Source of the DNA: Echinococcus granulosus
Lineage: Eukaryota > Platyhelminthes > Cestoda > Cyclophyllidea > Taeniidae
DNA: 64,000 bases
Reading direction: 5' to 3'
NCBI RefSeq assembly: GCF_000524195.1
Contig: NW_020170416.1
Coordinates: 508,250 to 572,249, forward strand
Shown here: positions 37,501 to 46,398 of the stretch, in pieces
How positions within the stretch are numbered: position 1 is the stretch's first letter
How the letters are laid out: the number at the start of each line of letters is the position of its first letter
The notes under the pieces: model-generated
What the model saw: the letters and a program-made list of their open reading frames with translations, nothing else
Databases searched by the model: none
Told to the model about the DNA's origin: nothing
Program-made: the position numbers and the translations under genes

Positions 37501-38476
37501 TCAGCATTGGGGTTGGCAGCAATACCGGTGGCCTCAACGGGATAGAGCTTTGCGATGCGCCCACACCTCCTCGCCGTCGTGCCGCGAATGCTCGTGGGCA
37601 CCCGACACGGTCGAGATCGGTATTAGAGATGCAGCCAGCGTCACCGCAGCAGTCGCCTCTTTCTCCCAGTACAGTAAATGGGATGAGCATTGAGAAGGTG
37701 CTACGACATTCCTCGCACCCGGCGTCTGGACAGTCATCCAGTGGACTCATGCATCGGACAAATGGATTCGTTTCACCGGGTGCAAAGGGTGAGCATGACG
37801 TGGCTCAGCTATTCATCCATTTAACTAGCCTTCTAGATGATGAAACCAAGAAATTGTAGATAATACCCCTCTCTTTATCTTTTTCAGTCAGCGTCAAGAG
37901 TTTCGCTCGCAAAGACAAGAAAGTGAGGCATTTCTCTAATTCAAATGTTTTCCTAATGCTTACTCGGTAGTAACTACTTAATCAACGAAATAATTCGCAC
38001 TTTAGGGTGAAGAAAACGGTTATGTGCATACGCGCGCTGGTTCGCGAACACGTTTCAACACCAGTTTAGAGGTACTTGAAGCCGACGACTACGATCGACG
38101 GTCGGAGAAGACGTGGGCCAAACTCACTCCCTCCGAAAAGGCAAGCGTACAAGCGAGAAAATCTGTTTTCTTTTCTTATTCGTCTCTAGTATAATTATGT
38201 TGGGTGACGAATTAAAAAGGTTTGAGTCTGGTTTATTTTTTTTGGGCTGATCTTTTCAGGCTTCGATTCGGGAAGAGTTGAATCTGTACAAGTCAAACGA
38301 AATGAAAGTTCATGAGGACAGTCGTCAGTACACAAGGTTCGCTATTCTTTGCTGCTACAATTTTACGCCTACTATTATGTATTCAGTAGTTGTTTTAACC
38401 AAGTTCAGGGTTTGTCCATTTGATGGGGTTGCATTTAATCTTAATTGTTTACTACCTTTTTAGGTATCATAGATGA
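18283..38476 (+). CDS. PHACTR: Phosphatase and actin regulator (PHACTR)-like PP1 cofactor, multi-exon
   Basis: PHACTR proteins bind protein phosphatase 1 through a conserved C-terminus and G-actin through RPEL repeats. The last three coding exons give RTRFNTSLEV, DDYDRRSEKTWAKLTPSEKA, SIREELNLYKSNEMKVHEDS and finally RQYTRYHR-stop, closely matching the vertebrate ending (DYDRRADKPW...LTRFHRP). The RVxF-like, hydrophobic, Arg and Trp elements known from the PP1-PHACTR1 interface are all present. Upstream exons chain in phase into about 1,318 residues (1,343 with two candidate microexons): a 412-residue N-terminal exon with an internal 45-residue duplication, then Ser-rich, acidic and His6-containing low-complexity segments. 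No RPEL motif (RPxxxEL) is seen. The start is the ATG at 18283, since a TAG sits in frame at 18271-18273 just after a CAG acceptor. Family call for the C-terminus is strong; exon membership of the middle is inferred from phase. Confidence 0.82.
19033..19363 (+). repeat. Tandem duplication inside the PHACTR-like first exon
   Basis: Copies at 19033-19168 and 19228-19363 lie exactly 195 bp (65 codons) apart and are nearly identical over about 45 residues. Shared cores are NSTVSPLDR, AEEVIS and QEVPLLAR. Both copies keep frame, and the differences include silent third-position changes, so this looks like a fairly recent in-frame duplication retained as protein. Confidence 0.88.
19520..27741 (+). 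other. 8.2-kb intron of the PHACTR-like gene
   Basis: GTAAGT donor; GTCGATTTTAG acceptor. Contains a candidate alternative first exon at 23098-23137. The CT/CA-rich, CpG-containing stretch at 22.85-23.09 kb could be its promoter. Nothing else supportable. Confidence 0.5.
23098..23137 (+). CDS. Candidate alternative first coding exon of the PHACTR-like gene
   Basis: ATG followed by 12 codons (MLRFQQRLRERFK) and a T|GTAAGT donor in phase 1, the phase needed to splice to the 27742 acceptor (giving FKLNKGTSS). It follows a CT/CA-rich stretch with several CpGs. If used, it would replace the 412-residue N-terminus with a short basic peptide. No direct proof. Confidence 0.33.
27742..27960 (+). CDS. 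PHACTR: PHACTR-like exon, acidic/Ser-rich
   Basis: 219 nt, phase 1 at both ends (symmetric cassette), GAG G|GTAAGT donor. Encodes NKGTSSQQSTLSTEVLESDS onward to SQKPQECVADE. The in-frame joint to the 18283 exon is GTG (Val). No domain recognised. Confidence 0.68.
30961..30999 (+). CDS. Candidate 39-nt microexon of the PHACTR-like gene
   Basis: A strong pyrimidine-rich acceptor (CTTTGTATCATTTTAG), then 39 nt open in the phase-1 frame (EIRIITKTDDSTE), then A|GTACGT. It can be included or skipped without changing frame. Confidence 0.4.
31089..31124 (+). CDS. Candidate 36-nt microexon of the PHACTR-like gene
   Basis: TCCTTTCTTAG acceptor, 36 nt open in the phase-1 frame (VKPQLITKFVQ), G|GTTAGT donor. 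It lies only 89 nt after the previous candidate, so the two could be spliced together or as alternatives. Confidence 0.37.
32758..33174 (+). CDS. PHACTR: PHACTR-like exon, poly-Ser/Thr
   Basis: 417 nt, phase 1 symmetric, acceptor TTTTTTTTCCAG and donor ACG G|GTGAGT. Begins ATKVDSETDQGIDADDYAPK, then a long Ser/Thr tract, then TSPPTPPPRLRRMDSKKAED, which resembles a Pro-rich SH3-type ligand with basic flank. The antisense acidic ORF is a shadow of the Ser codons. Confidence 0.72.
33175..34710 (+). other. 1.5-kb intron of the PHACTR-like gene
   Basis: GTGAGT donor; TTTCTTTTTCAG acceptor. Contains a short degenerate GGAT/GGATG stretch at about 34535-34580 resembling the 16-kb satellite motif. 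No other feature. Confidence 0.5.
34711..35260 (+). CDS. PHACTR: PHACTR-like exon, acidic plus poly-Ser
   Basis: 550 nt, enters in phase 1 and leaves in phase 2 (AAG AG|GTGAGT). Contains TITTITITT, then ELSEYAPKGRAQSNSDSEVK, an acidic block (DEEEEDDD) and an AGT/AGC-coded Ser tract. Acid next to Ser favours CK2-type phosphorylation (inference). The repeated EYAPK/DYAPK motif also occurs in the previous exon. Confidence 0.72.
35332..35396 (+). CDS. PHACTR: PHACTR-like short exon (retained-intron option)
   Basis: Starts after TTTTTTATGCAG and encodes SQESKSSDQSKQPPKTPKDV. The preferred end is ACA G|GTATTG, because an 85-nt intron ending CATCATTCCAG restores the frame of the following exon. If not spliced, the same frame stays open to a stop at 35606-35608 and gives a plausible Ser-rich tail (RSGSLPSITSPKLADEDLDD), ending before the PP1 domain. 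Confidence 0.55.
35482..35909 (+). CDS. PHACTR: PHACTR-like exon after the 85-nt intron
   Basis: Encodes EVWKVLTSIKFNALDPYPLS, then a Lys/Arg/Ser/Pro-rich segment (SPLKPRASSKHRKG) and RTPAEALPKQ, ending CAG|GTAAAA in phase 0, matching the next exon. The 3' two thirds are well supported by phase; the exact 5' border depends on the overlapping-frame problem at 35397-35608. Confidence 0.58.
36067..36295 (+). CDS. PHACTR: PHACTR-like exon
   Basis: TACTCATTTCAG acceptor, phase 0 entry (PTIIGMSTKEEDRHANTP), 229 nt, ending TCA G|GTGAGA in phase 1. Basic/Ser/Pro-rich with a His-rich QHRRHHEM patch. No domain recognised. Confidence 0.7.
36296..36994 (+). other. 699-nt intron of the PHACTR-like gene
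   Basis: GTGAGA donor and a long CT-rich tract before TTTATTTAG. Holds short GGATGNA-type repeats around 36.66-36.88 kb. Confidence 0.55.
36995..37200 (+). CDS. PHACTR: PHACTR-like exon
   Basis: 206 nt, phase 1 to 0, encoding AKRHLNDGQDGGNAYCKRYV and ending MSNSSKSR|GTAAGT. Aromatic- and Gly-containing, so less low-complexity than its neighbours. Strong acceptor and donor. Confidence 0.74.
37443..37788 (+). CDS. PHACTR: PHACTR-like exon with His6 run
   Basis: 346 nt from GCTTCCCAG, phase 0 to 1 (AAG G|GTGAGC). Contains a natural run of six His (QPYHPHHHHHHSNG), a TPPRRR patch and MQPASPQQSPLSPSTVNG. Disordered by composition. Confidence 0.74.
37888..37922 (+). CDS. PHACTR: PHACTR-like 35-nt exon, basic
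   Basis: CTTTTTCAG acceptor; encodes VSVKSFARKDKK; ends AAA|GTGAGG in phase 0. Flanking introns are 99 and 83 nt. Confidence 0.66.
38006..38140 (+). CDS. PHACTR: PHACTR-like exon, first half of PP1-binding domain
   Basis: 45 codons, phase 0 to 0, GEENGYVHTRAGSRTRF onward. Contains the RVxF-like TRF, hydrophobic SLEV, DDYDRR and the Trp of EKTW, i.e. the RVxF/hydrophobic/Arg/Trp series. The following intron begins GCAAGC, a GC-AG intron after GAAAAG. Confidence 0.86.
38260..38336 (+). CDS. PHACTR: PHACTR-like exon, second half of PP1-binding domain
   Basis: GATCTTTTCAG acceptor; encodes ASIREELNLYKSNEMKVHED then SRQYT. Vertebrate counterpart: AAIRKELNEFKS.EM.VHE. Ends ACA AG|GTTCGC, a weak donor but the only one that leads to the conserved C-terminal residues. 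Confidence 0.88.
38464..38476 (+). CDS. PHACTR: PHACTR-like terminal coding exon (RYHR-stop)
   Basis: TACCTTTTTAG acceptor followed by G TAT CAT AGA TGA, giving TRYHR-stop in place of the vertebrate LTRFHRP-stop. Only 13 coding bases, so it was missed as an ORF. The terminal aromatic-His-Arg is kept, the final Pro is missing. Confidence 0.82.
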
Positions 38477-39028
38477 TATCTTCAACCGCTCTCTACCACA
38501 GATTCGCCGAGTATCTTTCACACTCATCATCGCAGTCATATTTATTTTTAATGTAACAAAAAGCGAAAGTCTGGACATGCATTAGACCCACCGTGCCACC
38601 TCTGTATGTTCTTTGATTTTTTGTGAGGAAGGGACCAAAGTAGAGTGGGAGTGAGAGGGTGGAGAGGGAGGAAAGAATCAAAATTCGTAAGCCCTCCATA
38701 TGCTTGATGCAAGTCGCTTTCCTCGCTCCTTTTTCTTGATATTGTAATTCTTCCTTCTTACTTTTGTACTTGTAATATACGCTCTGATCAACCTACTCAC
38801 CTTTTGTTTCCCTTTGTGGTATTTTGTTTTGATGGGAATATTCCAGTCTACACTAAAATAAGCGGCATTCTCATGGCGCAGTCGTCGCTGCAACGCAGAA
38901 GCTACTCTCTCCCCAACGAGACACAACATATTTGCGAATACCGCATTTATTAAGCCTAGCTCCAGTCACCTTCACTTTTTTCGCATCTTCAACTTCTAAA
39001 CATTCGCTCTATTCTGCTGGTCTATTCG

Positions 39029-39044
39029 GTGTGTGTGTGTGTGT
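39029..39044. repeat. GT dinucleotide microsatellite
   Basis: Eight uninterrupted GT units downstream of the PHACTR-like stop. A shorter one occurs at 60742-60755. Confidence 0.85.
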
Positions 39045-39670
39045 TGGTGTAACGCCGATGCGAAAATAGCTTGGACCTTGAAGAAAAATATTGCCAAGAG
39101 AGAAGACAAATGAGAGGACGCCTCCCTTTCTCCCACCCTAAACGATGCTAAATTTCTCACGAAGCAGTTGTGCTTTATGAGATATGGGGTCTTGCGTTGC
39201 CTCGTGAGGATGGGACTTTACGACGACTGATTTACCAGCAGTGGTGGTTTACGAAGTAGAAGAATAATTTCATCCACATCCCAGCGGCCATTTTTAGTCA
39301 ATGGTGAGAAATTGCGAGGGAATTGGATAAGTGGCATTTTCTGACAGTGAGGTGGGGAGTGAGAAGTCCATTCGTCTAACAAATGTGGAAATATGAAAGC
39401 CACCTCTTACCACAAGCATTAACGGCTTTCACTAAGCTAATGTGGATGCAAACGAGTTATTCCAGATCAAGCTTAGGGGGTCCACTTGGATGCGCTGCAT
39501 TCATCTTTGGGTGACCCACCATCAGAGTTGAGTAACCATATCGCAAAATTACTTGTATGCGAGTCTTCTCCTCCCTCGGCGAACGCTTTTAACCCCATTC
39601 ATGGGATGGACAAGCTCGCACTACGTGAGGCCGGTCCATTTAAAAGATAGTCCATGATAGGAGGGTTAAA

Positions 39671-39961
39671 ATGAGCGAAAAAGTGGAACAAAGCACCATG
39701 ATGAGCAACATTGCAGGTAGAGTGACGTATATCTCTCTTCAAAGATATGGGCAAATCCAAAACTACCTGAGACTTTCCGGTCATCTACTAGCCAAGAGAT
39801 GGAGGCGTTTGCAGTCGTCCGCGGTTGGTTTTTTCAAGGTCAGCTCGGCCATCGGCTCAAGGCACGAAAAGACGATGCAAAGGCGCAGCACAATTCACGC
39901 AGCCTGGCTAGAGAAGTGTCACGCCGACAGACAAGCTGAACTACCTTTGAGAAAGGTCTGA
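39671..39961 (+). CDS. Doubtful 96-codon ORF, unknown
   Basis: ATG in a favourable AAAATGAG context; Lys/Arg- and Gln-rich sequence (SSAIGSRHEKTMQRRSTIHA). No domain, splice-site support or homology recognised. It may be chance or the relic of a repeat. Confidence 0.15.
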   Translation: MSEKVEQSTMMSNIAGRVTYISLQRYGQIQNYLRLSGHLLAKRWRRLQSSAVGFFKVSSAIGSRHEKTMQRRSTIHAAWLEKCHADRQAELPLRKV

Positions 39962-40977
39962 AATCAACTGCGATAGAGGGAAGTGGTCGCTTCTTGATGG
40001 TATTCAGTAGTATGTCTCCACCGTCTGCCAAGTTTTTAATCATCTAACTTAACCTGATCTAAACCGCTTTTACTGAGGAGGGAAATGACATCCTTCTATT
40101 CCGGTCTATTTAAATCGCTCGCCAGGGTAGTTGAATCCTAGGCTGCTTGGACTGGAGGTAAGATTAAGGCATCACGAACAGCGTCGTCTATCTACTATCC
40201 GCTAAGTTGGCGGAAAAGCGCTCGTCAACCCCTCATTAAGCAGGCGGATAAACCTCTCTACAGGATAAAAGTGAAGCTCCGAGCTAAGGCATCCATTTTG
40301 CGCTAAAAATGTTTATGACCTCATTGCATTCATTACCAGATTGGCTGAGCGGTCACCCAAACAACCGCTCCCCCCACCCACTATTCCGGTCCCCCACCAG
40401 ATATTTTTCATCCGGACATGACGCATCGTTTGCCATCGATAGGGCACAAAAACGTGAAACGGGTGGAGTTATCAAATTGTCCTCCTACCGCTAAAGTCGA
40501 CCAACATCTTTCCTGATACCATGGCGTCCGGGCGACTTCACACAAAACCACGCAGGGGTCGTATATTTGAGACTCCGATCTAAGATGAGCAATTCGATAG
40601 GTCAGAGAGTTCAGAACTCGGAATATCACCAATCAGTTCATTTATTCCGTTCGGTGAATGCTTAATTAGAATTTCATGAGGAGGAAGCGTGCGGGGCGTT
40701 CGTCATCATGTGACTTTACCAGGTCCCGCGACCGTTATGGGAGTTCCAGACGCGGGCACGTCTGTAGTTTTTATGATGCGACGCGGCTAGTGGAGTGGAA
40801 TTTTCGCACCTGCAGTGTATTGAGGGTGGACGCTCTTATTCCCCTCACCTCTGACCATCAGTCAAACAGCCCACAGGCCAGCCAGACAGACAGAGAGGGC
40901 TAACCGGCTGGAAAATCAGGGCATGTTTCAACCCCCCCCTCTTCTCCTCTCCCTTATGCCTTCCCTCCCGCCTAGAT

Positions 40978-41005
40978 CCCCCGCCCCCGCCCCCGCCGCC
41001 ACCCC
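40978..41005 (-). repeat. G-quadruplex-type block on the minus strand
   Basis: The plus strand has C5-G-C5-G-C5 followed by GCCGCCA and C4. The minus strand therefore carries four runs of at least four G separated by loops of 1, 1 and 7 bases, which fits the standard G-quadruplex pattern. Confidence 0.75.
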
Positions 41006-43054
41006 AGACTTTTTCAGCGGAATTTTGGAGAACGTGTGTGTTTGCCAAAATTTGGGGACTTTAAGGACTGAGGTGATGTGGTGCCCAGGAAGTAGGAAAT
41101 AGAGGCTTGATTTTAGGCCTGCAATGCGATCAGCATGGGAAATCTGCTCAACCTTCGGATAGATTCCTCCGGATGGTTCGTCCGACAGAGGTTGAGGAAG
41201 AAGATTCAGGGACGAATAGATTGAAGGATCCGGCAGAGGGACACTGTATGGTACTAAGCCAAACCTGATGCCTACATTGCGTGAATGGAGGACCCTCTGA
41301 AATCTGCGAGGGAGATCACTGCCTTTGAGGTTTGAAAAAGCGTCTTCTTGCTGTCACAGAACAACATCGACTTCAAATTCAATTCTCTAAAAGTCATTTT
41401 TGATGATTAAGGTAGAAGATCAACCACAGAAAGCTCCTGAGGAAAAAGCTTAAAAAAGGAGGGAAGTTAGGTACCGGAAAGTTGTTGGTTTTCTAGGAGG
41501 GCTTTTCAGATCTCTCGTGACTCAACCTCCAAGCATTGGAGATCTTCCACTTGTCCTCCAGGCCTTCTGTACATCTATAGTAACCATGCCTCTAAGGCAG
41601 GAATGGTTCTGGTCCTTTCAATAGCTGACGCGTTCGACCACCCAAAGCCTCGAAGAGCTTTAAAGCAGAAGTCGGTGATTTACAGACGGAAACCTGACTT
41701 TACCGCCAGTACACCTCTGAGAAAGAGAACCATATCTATCCGTTGTCAAGCGACTGTCTCATGAGTGATCATGACCATGACCGAGTTTATGGAAATCTTT
41801 ACCCCAGTATAGCCGTGACAGGTGGCAAAAGACCTTGAAGGCTAACTGATACGGCAATTACGCTTCAAGGCACTTCTGAATGTTTTCAAGGAGTCCCTAT
41901 AGATTTTACCAAAGTACAGAAGGCCTGAGAGACCAAGGTGGTCACAGGACACCAAGGTGACAACCTAAGAATGGATGATTAGCCAGTTTTGTGTGGTTAG
42001 GCGCACGAGTAAAGCCACCTCCTCTGCTACCTGTGATTGTCCCTCTTGGAGGAGTGTAATCTGCCGAGAAATAGAAACGAAGATGGCATAATGAGTTTGC
42101 ACCCCATTCCATCAGTGATGGTACATGGAGCGTAGAATACCTGAATAACGCGCCTCCTGTGGGGGAACTGCTTCAAAGGTGAATTTCAAGGATTAGACAA
42201 TGTCCGACATATAACACGGACCGAATGCCAACAGCCTCCGGAGAGATGTCATAGTGAGAGGCGTCCTTTCCTTGGATCGTGACTTCGATTCGTAAAACCA
42301 TGGTCTTGTTCCAGTTCGCAGAAGTCAACATCTAGTGGATTACCAAAGAAGGCCTTGTCATTCGGTATCGCCAAAATGTCGCTTAAGGCATTTCGGAAGA
42401 GGTGAGATTAGCTTTGTCTAAAAGTTCAGGTGTGATCTCCCTCGATAGTCAGGGCCATTCCGGCATCATGCGTCTCTGCAGTTCCCTCAACCCATCAGCG
42501 TCTCCTGACTGGAGATGATGGTGGAGAAACCGCCATCATTGTACAGCGTGAAGACTTTCCGAGAAGTCGGAAGGTAGCTTTATCATCCTAGAGCAAAAGA
42601 TTAGAGCGATCAGTGACATGGAGGGCGGTGTAACCAAAAATTTTTTGGGGGACCGAAATACCTCAATCAAATATTTTTCTAGTGAAGTACCTGTACGATC
42701 CCGAAAAATTCCTTATCTAGACTTGAAGTCCTCAACTAAGGGAGATCTAGTCTTCTCCACTTAATCGAGGATTTAGTAAATGGATGGTTAAAATACCTAA
42801 TCTCCTTCACTCCCTCTCTCCTGCTTTTTTCGCCACGAGGCGACAAATATAGCTGAGTGCCACATTTTTATCCTTATCCCACACCAACTAACAGGCAAGC
42901 ATAGGTAAAGTAGCCTGTCAAGGACGGGGAACACAACAGGCCCAAGTGAGTTGTGACCTATCATCTCATCTTGTATTATTGCAGGTATGGGAGGAAGGAG
43001 GCCGGCGATAGGGAAAGTAGAGGGGAGGGGAGAGGGTAATGATAACTGCGTATA

Positions 43055-43076
43055 CCACCACCACCACCACCATCAC
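43055..43076. repeat. CCA trinucleotide repeat
   Basis: Six CCA units then a CATCAC variant, in noncoding context. Confidence 0.8.
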
Positions 43077-46000
43077 GGCGAATGTAACATTGCACACCGC
43101 CGCTGTCTTAACTGCAGTCATTAATCTTCATTGAATCACATGAGCGGAAGAAAGGAGAAGGGGAGAAGGCAGTAAAAAAGGATCTCTGAGTGGGGTGGAT
43201 CAGGTTGGAGAGGTGAATAAGTGATCTCGCATTATTAATGCAGTCTTGTTACTCCGCTCCAGGTATGCGCATACATGCGCTCTGGGTTGTAGAGGGTGCG
43301 GGTGGGGGACAGGGCCAAGGGAAAAGGGAAAGAGGATCCTCTGATGATTACCCTAGGTATTCAGGTAGAAAATAAAAGAGTGCTATCCCCTGTGATCACA
43401 TCTTTTAAAATCAGGGGAAAAAGGTTTCCATCTTTCCTCAATTAGTCAGGTTCATTTGCTCTCATCTTCTTATAAGTGAAGCCTTGTCACCTTGGTTAAG
43501 AGGGATCGTTTACTTCTCATCATCAAGACGTTCCCTATCAGCCGTCACAAATATGTGACGTGTATCCCTTACCAGCTTTTGATAACTGTGAGCATATGTG
43601 TTGCCAACAGATGAGGCTTTAAATGACAAGGGCGTTGCCGGGCTTCCTTAATCTAAGGATATTTATTTCTTTATCGATTTCTGAAGAGCTTAACTTTTCG
43701 TGGTTGTCATCTTTCCCCTAAATCGAGCGCGTAAAGAAGTGATTTGCCAACCCCGCAAAACTAGTTAACGCGGGTTCTTTTAGTCACTCATCAATTCATG
43801 CGCCTCTTGATGTGTGAAGAGGTAACAAGGAAAAAGTGCAAGGCTTTTTCGACCACCTTTAGGCTGATGTGGATGCCCACCCGGGATCCGCTGGGGATCC
43901 AACATTGGTGACTACCTCGCCGACATGGCTGGTCGCAAGTTTTCATGCTTGTTTTGAAAAGAAGGTAGGTTTACAAAGTGGCCCTTCCATTAAGGCTATA
44001 AGAACCCCCAGCAATGGCTGAAAACGATGGTCGCTTCCCTTCAGTAGAATTCTCAGCAGGCTTGCATCTTACTGGTACAGAATGGCGGACTGTAGCGGTG
44101 ACGTTTCAAGAGGCTTTTTGAAGTTAAATTTTTAAGGGAAACGATCCAAAGAACCATTTTAGTGTCACGCTGAGTAAATATGATTTCGGGTAAAATATCG
44201 CCTCCTAGGGTACCTGTGAGGCGGCATTTTGCCGACCTTCGAACTGGAGGTGAAAAATCGGCAAATTTTAGCAAGTTTCATCACACCAGCAGTCATTTTT
44301 TAGCCTATCAGGAATTGACACCTTTTTGCCTAATTTGAAGCCTCTGACGTGATAAATTTTCTTGCCTAAACCACCTAATTTCCAGAAAATGCCAAATTTT
44401 TAACTTTTCTTACTTTTTCCTCCTTTTTAAAGCCAAATTTGGTCACTAATGCGATAGTGGTGCGGAGTAACGCTATACTATACTGAAAACTGTAAAACTC
44501 GAGTTTTATAACGAGGTTAACTTGTCTCGGAATTTTGGTCATTCCATGATCACCGCGATCATGTCATCGGGATTACTAATCGCCGGCACGTCACTAGACC
44601 GCTAGATGAGCCCAAGCGACGGTCACCATGTGACAGGATATAATGAGTCATTTATACGCCATTTTAGCTCTCAAAAAGGTGCTTTTTGTAAACAAAGAGA
44701 AGAAGCGGGCTGATATTTCAAAGAACGGTGAAATGCATGGCGGTAATTCCATCCGCTATGCGGCCTAACAACCGGTTCAACGCTTTCCGTGCGAATCAGC
44801 AATTTCTTCACCACTTATTTGAGGCATTGTGCAAGCTATTTGCCGTATTTATCGACAAATGGTGGAGACGATGTTGATAGTCTCATAGTCCAGGTGACAG
44901 TGTTGACAGTTTCCTCTCGTTGGCACTATAAACGCAGTGGCCCGTTCAAGGGCCACAAATTGCGAGAGCTGGGGACACCAAGATCATAAAATTCCTTATT
45001 TTTTTACTCCAAAATTTTACAGACAGAGAGAGAGAGTCTTTCTTAGACACCCAGGACCTCGTCTGAGTAACTCTTTTAAACTGGGACTTGAAAACCACCT
45101 AGATTTAGAAACTGACACGTCAATCCTAATAAAAACTCGCAAAAGTCCGTTGTTGCAACCATAAAAATCCGATCGTGCTCCGTTTTGATGTGCATTACCA
45201 GAGTTTTTAAATAACTTATTGTTGCTAGGTGTCGTGACATATGGCTCCGCGTGAAGATGAGGCAAATGCCAAAAAATCTGGCAACAGATTAGATCCGAGC
45301 ATCACAGAGAATGAAAAGTGCTATTAATAACTACCTCAGTAGAATTTATAACGACTTGGTTCTTTTGATTAAGTAGGTTAAATTTTTCTGGAAATAGGCA
45401 GGGTGACAGCTTAACCCACGATTCTGTATCCCCAACTGAGCGATCGCAGTAGCTGATAAGGCTTTCGGGTAAGGGGGTGGGTATCTAATGACCGAACTTG
45501 GTTTAGCCCATATTTACGTCTTGCTGATAACTGCACTGGATGAACTACCTCTCTATTCTCCTTTCCTTATCTTTCTTTCTTCGCATGCCTAGTGGCTTCA
45601 AGATTTGTACATCCATTTCCGGGGGATCGAGATTTTTAAGGCAAAAAATGAATTGATGCCATCGCAATGAGAGTGGTCTATTTAGATTACTTAAGATTTT
45701 AGGAGTTTCAAAACTGTTAATGGCACATTTGCTGACTCATTCTATTTTGTGATGTAAACAGAGGTCCAAAACGTGAAATATAGTTTTAATAAGACCACAC
45801 TTGCTGTCTTTACTCCTCACTGGCGTTAATTCCTACTGCTGGCGCTAATAGGATGGTAAAACGATCAAATATCTTTTAAAAATGCCAGTAATTCTCTTTT
45901 TAAGCCCATTTATTATCATGAATGCACTATACAAATTTACTGAATTGTTTATAAGCACCGATCGGAAAAATATTTAATTTTGGACCTTATAACGACTTTA

Positions 46001-46296
46001 AACGAGCTAAAATGTAATTTTTACATGTTTAACTTCCGGATTTCATAATTTTGATTCGTTTTTGGCGCTTCTTTTCATTGGGGGTCAAAAATTTAGACGA
46101 ATCTTCACTTACTCATTCCTCACCAATCACATCTGCGCGCATACATGCACGCACAAGCAATTGGCCAAAGGGAGGGCTGAAACAGTCGCGAACGTCACTA
46201 ATTGGCTGGGTGACTGACCCCCTCGCTGACGCGAAAACAAATAAATGCGCTACGCAGGGTTTGTGTTTTTACAACGAAGCAGAGCAGTATTTAGTG

Positions 46297-46398
46297 ATGC
46301 CAACAGAATACGAGGTTTGCGAGGAAAATTTGAGCAATCCAGAGCTCCGAGTTTGGAGTAATGGATGTAGCGAAGAGGTAGCATCAACCCAGGACCGG
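46297..46398 (+). CDS. IRX: IRX candidate exon 1
   Basis: ATG at 46297 begins [20 protein letters not shown] and ends TQDR|GTAAGT in phase 0, matching exon 2. The frame is open for about 80 codons upstream, so an earlier start or an upstream exon (possible acceptor ACGAAGCAG near 46281) is not excluded. If this exon is wrong, translation could begin at the Met at 50986. Confidence 0.5.

Larger units (their letters stand above)
38477..46296. other. 3' UTR of the PHACTR-like gene, then ORF-poor intergenic stretch
   Basis: No clear AATAAA was fixed for the PHACTR-like gene. A GT dinucleotide tract lies at 39029-39044, a C-rich block at 40978-41005 and CCA repeats at 43055-43076. From about 41.05 to 44.05 kb no ORF of 60 codons exists on either strand, which is unusual for this window. 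Nothing coding was recognised, apart from the doubtful ORF at 39671. Confidence 0.45.

Noticed and set aside
40320..40370. tRNA A-box-like TTGGCTGAGCGGTC
   Set aside because: No B box, anticodon arm or acceptor stem follows, so not a tRNA gene.
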